DNA of 64,000 bases, taken from contig NZ_CBXX010000009.1 in the NCBI RefSeq assembly GCF_000577615.1, positions 110,639 to 174,638 of the forward strand, given 5' to 3'. This document shows, piece after piece, positions 59,208 to 64,000 of the stretch (position 1 is its first letter; every line of letters starts with the position of its first letter). Source of the DNA: Herbaspirillum sp. RV1423 (lineage in GTDB: Bacteria > Pseudomonadota > Gammaproteobacteria > Burkholderiales > Burkholderiaceae_D). A model generated the notes under the pieces. It was given only the letters and a program-made list of their open reading frames with translations, was not told the DNA's origin and made no database searches. The position numbers and the translations under genes are program-made.

Positions 59208-60470
59208 TTACAGGTTGGTGCAGGAAATGACTTCTTCCAGGCTGGTCAGGCCCTCGCACACCTTCCGCAGCCCGGCCTGGCGCAGCGTCAGCACGCCTTC
59301 CTGCTTTGCCTGGGCCTCGATCTCCAATGCGGTGGCATGGGACAGGATGAGGCGTTCGATGGCCTCGCTGATCGGCATGACCTGATAGACGCCAATGCGC
59401 CCCTTGTAACCGCTGCCGCCGCAGCGCTGGCAGCCGGCGGCGCGATAAGGCGTCCAGCCGCCGGAGAGATCGGCGTCGCCGAAGCCAGCCTCGCGCAACG
59501 CCTGTGCCGGCACATCGGCAGGCTGCTTGCAACGGCACAGGCGACGCGCCAGCCGCTGGGCAGTGATCATGATGACCGACGAGGCGATGTTGAACGGCGG
59601 CACGCCCATGTTCATCAGCCGCGTCAGCGTCGACGGCGCATCGTTGGTATGCAGCGTGGAGAACACCAGATGCCCGGTTTGCGCCGCCTTGACGGCAATG
59701 TCGGCGGTTTCCAGGTCGCGGATTTCACCCACCATGACCACATCTGGATCCTGGCGCAGGAAGGCGCGCAACGCCACCGGAAAAGTCAGCCCGGCGCGTT
59801 CGTTGACATTCACCTGATTCACGCCGGGAAGATTGATTTCGACCGGATCCTCGACCGTCGAGAGATTGGTGCCGGGCTGGTTGAGGATATTCAGGCAGGC
59901 ATACAGCGACACCGTCTTGCCGGACCCGGTCGGGCCGGTCATCAGCACCATGCCGTAAGGGCGGCGTATGGCCTGCAGCAGCAATGCCTTCTGCGCGGCG
60001 TCGTAGCCCAGCGCATCGATGCCCATCTGCGCCTGGCTGGCGTCGAGGATGCGCATGACGATCTTTTCGCCGAACAATGTCGGCAAGGTCGATACGCGGA
60101 AATCGATGGAACGCGTCTTCGACAGCGCCAGTTTCATGCGTCCGTCCTGCGGCACGCGCTTTTCGGCGATGTCGAGGTTGGAAATCACCTTGATGCGCGA
60201 GGCCAGCTTGTCCTTCATCGATAGCGGCGGCGCAGCGATGTCGCGCAATTGGCCGTCGATGCGGAAGCGGATACGGTAATACGTTTCAAAGGGCTCGAAA
60301 TGCAGGTCCGAGGCGCCGAGACTGATGGCGTCGAGTAATATCTTTTGCAGGTAGTTGACGGCCGGAGCGTCGTCGAGGTCGGAGAGAGGCGCGTGTCGGA
60401 GCATGGAACGATGTCGGCAAGAGGATGGCTGGAATGCATGAACGGGCATGCGCCGGCGTCTTGCTGGCAT
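59208..60470 (-). CDS. pilB: Type IV pilus assembly ATPase PilB, short form lacking the N-terminal domain
   Basis: Hexameric GspE/PilB ATPase that powers pilus extension. Core motifs are intact: [20 protein letters not shown] at the start of the N2 domain, Walker [15 protein letters not shown], Asp box [14 protein letters not shown], Walker [13 protein letters not shown], His box [12 protein letters not shown], and the Cys zinc motif CRCKQ...CQRCGGSG. From ATG 60470 the product is ~420 residues, but PilB is usually ~560-580; the N1 (MshEN) domain is missing. The CorC gene ends at 60536, so there is no room for it. ATG 60449 and 60404 are alternatives. Confidence 0.85.
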   Translation of the reverse strand: MPARRRRMPVHAFQPSSCRHRSMLRHAPLSDLDDAPAVNYLQKILLDAISLGASDLHFEPFETYYRIRFRIDGQLRDIAAPPLSMKDKLASRIKVISNLDIAEKRVPQDGRMKLALSKTRSIDFRVSTLPTLFGEKIVMRILDASQAQMGIDALGYDAAQKALLLQAIRRPYGMVLMTGPTGSGKTVSLYACLNILNQPGTNLSTVEDPVEINLPGVNQVNVNERAGLTFPVALRAFLRQDPDVVMVGEIRDLETADIAVKAAQTGHLVFSTLHTNDAPSTLTRLMNMGVPPFNIASSVIMITAQRLARRLCRCKQPADVPAQALREAGFGDADLSGGWTPYRAAGCQRCGGSGYKGRIGVYQVMPISEAIERLILSHATALEIEAQAKQEGVLTLRQAGLRKVCEGLTSLEEVISCTNL

Positions 60471-60535
60471 TTCCGTGTCGCTTGTGAAACCTGAACGACG
60501 ATGATGCGGCTTGTTTGCTGCTTTGTAAATCGTAG

Positions 60536-61825
60536 CTATTCGGATTTGACGGCTTTTGGCGCGATCAGTTTGACGACCTTGATCGCCTGGTTCTGCACCT
60601 GGACGATTTCGATGATGCAGCCGGCGATCCTGACGGAGACATTGGCTTCGGGAATGTCGCGCAGCCATTCCAGCAGGAGGCCGTTGAGCGTCTTGGGACC
60701 GTCCAGCGGCAAGCTCAGGCCCAGGCGCTTGTTGATGTCGCGCAAGGTGGTGGCGCCTTCCAGCAGGCACTCGCCGTCCTTGTTCCAGGCGAAGCTGTCG
60801 GCGCGCGCGGCGCCAGGCACCGAAGTGGTGAATTCGCCGATCATTTCTTCAATGATGTCTTCCAGCGTCACCAGGCCCTGCACCTCGCCGTATTCGTCGA
60901 CGATGATGCCGAGGCGCTCGTGGTTTTCCTGGAAGTACTGCAACTGGGTGAAGACATCGGTTTCCTGCGGGATGAAGTAGGGTGCGCTGAGCAGCGCGCG
61001 GATGTCTTCGCTGGCGATTTCCTCGTCCTGGCTCAACAGCGCGATCGCCTTGCGCACATGCAGGATGCCCGCGATCTGGTTGATTTCACCCTCGTAGACC
61101 GGCAATTTGTTGTGATAGCAGGTCGCCAGTTGATGGCGGATTTCATCGATGGACACCGACAGGTTCAGCGCCTCCACCTGCGCGCGCGGCGTCATCACGT
61201 CCTCGACCGAAATTTTTTCCAGGTCGAACAGATTCAGCAAGATGCTCTTGTGCTTTTGCGGGATGAAGTTGCCGCCTTCCAGCACGATCGAACGCAACTC
61301 TTCCGGCGACAGGCGCTGTTCGTGGGAACGGCCGCTGGCCTTGATGTGCATGATGCGCAGGATGCCCGACACCAGCAGGTTGACCGCCCACAGCAGAGGC
61401 TTGGCCAGCGCCATCAGCGGCTTGAGGACGTAGCTGGTGAACAGCGAGATGCGTTCCGGATAGGTGGCGCCGATGATCTTGGGCACGATTTCCGCAAAAA
61501 TGATCAACAGGCCGGCCACGCAGGCGGTGGCGATGGTGATGACTTTTTCGTGGTTGCCGAAAGCGGTGATGGCCAGCGCCGTGACCAGCGCTGTGGCGAG
61601 CGCGTTGATCAGCGTATTGGCGATCAGGATCAGCGACAGCAGCTTGTCGGTGCGTTCAAGCAGCCACAGGATGGTAATGGCGCGCCTGTTGCCATGCTTG
61701 GCTAGATGCCTGAGGCGATGCCGGTTGGCAGCCATCAGCGCGGTCTCGGTCATGGAAAAGAAAGCCGAGCAAAGAATCAGAAGTGCCAGTGCAAGAATTT
61801 GCACCCATATGGGCACGGTCTCCAA
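60536..61825 (-). CDS. HlyC/CorC-family membrane protein with CBS domains
   Basis: CNNM/CorC-type transporter or regulator, linked in the family to magnesium/cobalt efflux; ~429 residues. DUF21 membrane domain with about four helices ([20 protein letters not shown] then [16 protein letters not shown]), a CBS pair ([40 protein letters not shown]) and a CorC_HlyC domain ([20 protein letters not shown]). The start is uncertain: no ATG fits, and TTG 61825 (LETVPIW) gives the family N-terminus with GGTGAC before it; TTG 61900 is the alternative. It precedes pilB, 65 bp apart. Confidence 0.88.
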   Translation of the reverse strand: METVPIWVQILALALLILCSAFFSMTETALMAANRHRLRHLAKHGNRRAITILWLLERTDKLLSLILIANTLINALATALVTALAITAFGNHEKVITIATACVAGLLIIFAEIVPKIIGATYPERISLFTSYVLKPLMALAKPLLWAVNLLVSGILRIMHIKASGRSHEQRLSPEELRSIVLEGGNFIPQKHKSILLNLFDLEKISVEDVMTPRAQVEALNLSVSIDEIRHQLATCYHNKLPVYEGEINQIAGILHVRKAIALLSQDEEIASEDIRALLSAPYFIPQETDVFTQLQYFQENHERLGIIVDEYGEVQGLVTLEDIIEEMIGEFTTSVPGAARADSFAWNKDGECLLEGATTLRDINKRLGLSLPLDGPKTLNGLLLEWLRDIPEANVSVRIAGCIIEIVQVQNQAIKVVKLIAPKAVKSE

Positions 61826-61990
61826 AGGGTCACCGTAAGGGAAGTTGATGTCGTGTTCGTTCGCCCCGGGAAGGATCAAAGCCCTTTGCCCATGATGCAA
61901 ACGAAGCTGGATTCTATCATCAATTCGGCCGGTCGAAACTGGCCGGAACCGGCCGAGGCCGTCTTGCCTCAGCCGGAGAGAACGTAAGTC

Positions 61991-63220
61991 CTATATACCC
62001 GATGTCGCGGCAATGACGCCGGAGATCGCGCGCGCCACATAGTCGATATTGCCGGAGTTCACCGCCGCGACGCAGATGCGGCCGGTGTCGATCGTGTGGA
62101 TGGCGAATTCCTCGCGCAGGCCGCGCACCTGTTCCTTGCTCAGTCCGGTATACGAGAACAGGCCCGACTGCCGCGTCAGGAAAGAAAAATCCCGTCCGGG
62201 CAGACGTTCTTCCAGGCGCAGCCGCAACCGGCTCCGGGTATCGCGGATGCGCTCGCGCATGTCCGCCAGTTCTTGCTCCCACAAGGCGCGCAGCGACGGC
62301 GAACCGAGCACGGCAGCGACGATATGGGCGCCATGCTCGGGCGGGCTGGAGTAGTTGGTGCGTATCGTGCGCTTGAGCTGCGACAGCAGCCGGTCGGCTT
62401 CGTCACGATCGCCGGCCGCCACGCTCAGCGCGCCGATGCGTTCGCTGTAAAGCGAAAACGATTTGGAAAACGTGCTGGACACGAACACCGTGAGGCCGCT
62501 ATCCGTGAAGCGGCGCACCACCTTGCCGTCGGCCGCCAGGCCATCGCCGAAGCCCTGGTAAGCCATGTCGAGGAAAGGAATCAATCCGCGCCGGCCGACG
62601 ATGTCGAGCACTTGCCCCCACTGACTGTCGTCGAGATCGAGTCCGGTAGGATTGTGGCAACAGGCGTGCAGCAGCACGACATTGCCGGAGGGGATGATCT
62701 CCAATGTTTCGCGCATGGCGGAGAAATCGATGTCGTTGGCGGCCGCGTCGTAATACGGATAGCTCTTGACGGTGAAACCGGCGGACTCGAACAGCGCGGC
62801 GTGGTTCTCCCAACTGGGATTGCTGATCCAGACCTGCGCGTCAGGAAAGAAGCGTTTGAAGAAATCCGCGCCGATCTTTAGCGCGCCCGTGCCGCCGGCG
62901 GTCTGCAACGTGACGACGCGTTGTTCCTGCAGGGCGAGGCAACCGTCGAACAACAGGTTCTGCACAGCGTTATTGTAGGCGGCGAGACCATCGATGGGCA
63001 GATAGGAGCGCGCCTTCGGATGCCGCAACAGTTCGGCCTCGGCCTGACGCACGCACTCCAGCAGCGGCACCTTGCCGCGGTCGTCGTAATAGACGCCCAC
63101 GCCGAGATTGATTTTGTCCGGATGCGTGCTTTGGTTGTAGGCCTCGGTGACACCGAGAATGGGATCGCGCGGCGCCATCTCGACAGAGGACAGTAGCGAT
63201 GCAGTTGTGGGTTTGTGCAT
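61991..63220 (-). CDS. Aromatic/aspartate aminotransferase (class I, TyrB/AspC-like)
   Basis: PLP-dependent class I aminotransferase, 409 residues, cytoplasmic. Family text: MAPRDPILGVTEAYNQ, INLGVGVYYDDRGKVPLLEC, WISNPSWENHAALFESAGF, VVLLHACCHNPTGLDL and the PLP-lysine loop FVSSTFSKSFSLYSERIGAL, then FSYTGLSKEQVRGLREEFAI. It resembles TyrB/AspC, acting on aromatic amino acids or aspartate with 2-oxoglutarate. ATG 63220 is chosen; the ribosome site is weak. It begins 37 bp after the etfA stop on the same strand. Confidence 0.9.
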   Translation of the reverse strand: MHKPTTASLLSSVEMAPRDPILGVTEAYNQSTHPDKINLGVGVYYDDRGKVPLLECVRQAEAELLRHPKARSYLPIDGLAAYNNAVQNLLFDGCLALQEQRVVTLQTAGGTGALKIGADFFKRFFPDAQVWISNPSWENHAALFESAGFTVKSYPYYDAAANDIDFSAMRETLEIIPSGNVVLLHACCHNPTGLDLDDSQWGQVLDIVGRRGLIPFLDMAYQGFGDGLAADGKVVRRFTDSGLTVFVSSTFSKSFSLYSERIGALSVAAGDRDEADRLLSQLKRTIRTNYSSPPEHGAHIVAAVLGSPSLRALWEQELADMRERIRDTRSRLRLRLEERLPGRDFSFLTRQSGLFSYTGLSKEQVRGLREEFAIHTIDTGRICVAAVNSGNIDYVARAISGVIAATSGI

Positions 63221-63257
63221 GGGAAAACGGATTCTGAAATGAGTGATTGGTGGCGGT

Positions 63258-64000
63258 TCAGCCAAGCCGGGCAAGCAGCTCCGGCACGATCTCAAACAAA
63301 TCGCCGACGATGCCGTAATCAGCCACGGAGAAGATCGGCGCTTCCTCGTCCTTGTTGATCGCCACGATCACCTTGGAATCCTTCATCCCGGCCAGATGCT
63401 GGATCGCACCGGAAATACCGATGGCGATATACAACTGCGGCGCGACGATCTTGCCGGTCTGTCCCACCTGCCAGTCGTTGGGCACATAACCCGCATCCAC
63501 CGCAGCCCGCGAGGCGCCCATGGCGGCGTTGAGCTTGTCGGCCAGCGGTTCCAGGATCTTGAAGCTCTCCGACGAACCCATGCCGCGTCCGCCCGAGACG
63601 ATGATCTTGGCCGCCGTCAACTCCGGACGGTCCGACTTGGCCACTTCGCGCGAGACGAAGCTGGACTTGCCGGAGTCGGCCACGGCAGCCAGCGGTTCCA
63701 CGGTCGCGTTGCCGCCGGCGGCGGCCGCATCGAAACCGGTGGTGCGCACCGTGATGACCTTGATGCCGTCCGTCGATTGCACCGTGGCGATGGCGTTGCC
63801 GGCGTAGATCGGACGCTCGAAGGTGTCCGGGCTGTCGACCCTGGTGATTTCCGAAATCTGCGCCACGTCCAGCCTGGCGGCCACGCGCGGCAGGATGTTC
63901 TTGCCGTAGGCGGTGGCGGGGGCAAGGATGTGACTGTAGTCCTTGGCAATGGCCAGGGCTTGTTCGGCAACGTTCTCGGCCAGTCCGTCGGCGAATTGCG
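63258..64000 (-). CDS. etfA: Electron transfer flavoprotein alpha subunit, 5' end outside the window
   Basis: FAD-binding alpha subunit of ETF, which passes electrons from acyl-CoA and other dehydrogenases to ETF-ubiquinone oxidoreductase. The frame is open to the window edge; the visible ~246 residues begin [20 protein letters not shown] with [20 protein letters not shown]. The FAD motif is [20 protein letters not shown], followed by [20 protein letters not shown] and [20 protein letters not shown] with [15 protein letters not shown]. The N-terminal ~65 residues and the start lie beyond base 64000, where etfB is expected next. Confidence 0.95.
   Translation of the reverse strand, partial: QFADGLAENVAEQALAIAKDYSHILAPATAYGKNILPRVAARLDVAQISEITRVDSPDTFERPIYAGNAIATVQSTDGIKVITVRTTGFDAAAAGGNATVEPLAAVADSGKSSFVSREVAKSDRPELTAAKIIVSGGRGMGSSESFKILEPLADKLNAAMGASRAAVDAGYVPNDWQVGQTGKIVAPQLYIAIGISGAIQHLAGMKDSKVIVAINKDEEAPIFSVADYGIVGDLFEIVPELLARLG

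Overview
The window is chromosomal DNA of a GC-rich betaproteobacterium. The best fit is Burkholderiales, family Oxalobacteraceae, close to Herbaspirillum. That call rests on the gene order of the cell-division (dcw) cluster running into lpxC, dciA, an M23 peptidase and secA, on ZapD and YacG beside coaE and pilBCD, on a Burkholderia-type llpE/RND efflux locus, and on the type A RNase P RNA. It is inference from gene content and order; no database search was possible. No tRNA, rRNA operon, CRISPR array, insertion sequence or prophage was seen.

Region 1 (1-20.5 kb) is accessory and mixed. It holds a SulP anion permease and a REP-like inverted pair. Next comes a MexEF-OprN / CeoAB-OpcM-type efflux operon (lipase-like protein, adaptor, RND pump, outer-membrane channel) with a divergent LysR regulator. 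The pump gene carries a one-base frameshift, and the lipase-like protein has Asp where the catalytic Ser belongs. An AraC regulator with repeated upstream motifs precedes an aldo/keto reductase. Then follow a small lipoprotein, an HpcH/HpaI aldolase with a DadA-like oxidoreductase, a tiny secreted-protein gene broken by a 7-bp duplication, rnpB, an enoyl-CoA hydratase/HIBYL-CoA hydrolase, and a TetR/DUF1348 pair with a likely TetR operator.

Region 2 (20.5-26.1 kb) looks like a uronate/aldarate use operon: uronate dehydrogenase, SMP-30 lactonase, TRAP solute-binding protein, fused TRAP DctQM permease and an MhpD-like hydratase. hupB (HU-beta) follows on the other strand.

Region 3 (27.1-45.1 kb) is a complete, tightly overlapping division and wall cluster: mraZ-rsmH-ftsL-ftsI-murE-murF-mraY-murD-ftsW-murG-murC-ddlB-ftsQ-ftsA-ftsZ. 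It has a clear sigma70-like promoter with four MraZ-type repeats in 10-bp phase. Three features are unusual. A codon-usage island lies inside rsmH. A ~165-residue Ala/Glu-rich insertion sits in the middle of MurD. A divergent 15-codon copy of the murC start, read as a 34-codon mini-gene, lies between murG and murC.

Region 4 (45.1-64 kb) continues with housekeeping genes: a peroxiredoxin, lpxC, dciA, an M23 peptidase, secA, a DUF2272 lipoprotein, argJ, a DUF815 ATPase, a Nudix hydrolase, yacG, zapD, coaE, pilD-pilC-pilB (the pilB is short, lacking its N-terminal domain), a CorC-family protein, an aromatic/aspartate aminotransferase and the 3' part of etfA. A 123-bp structured inverted-repeat element follows argJ directly. 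lpxC and secA both have a -10-like hexamer six bases before the ATG and no Shine-Dalgarno site.

No wholly new multi-gene system was recognised. The most unusual items are the MurD insertion and the murC leader duplication.
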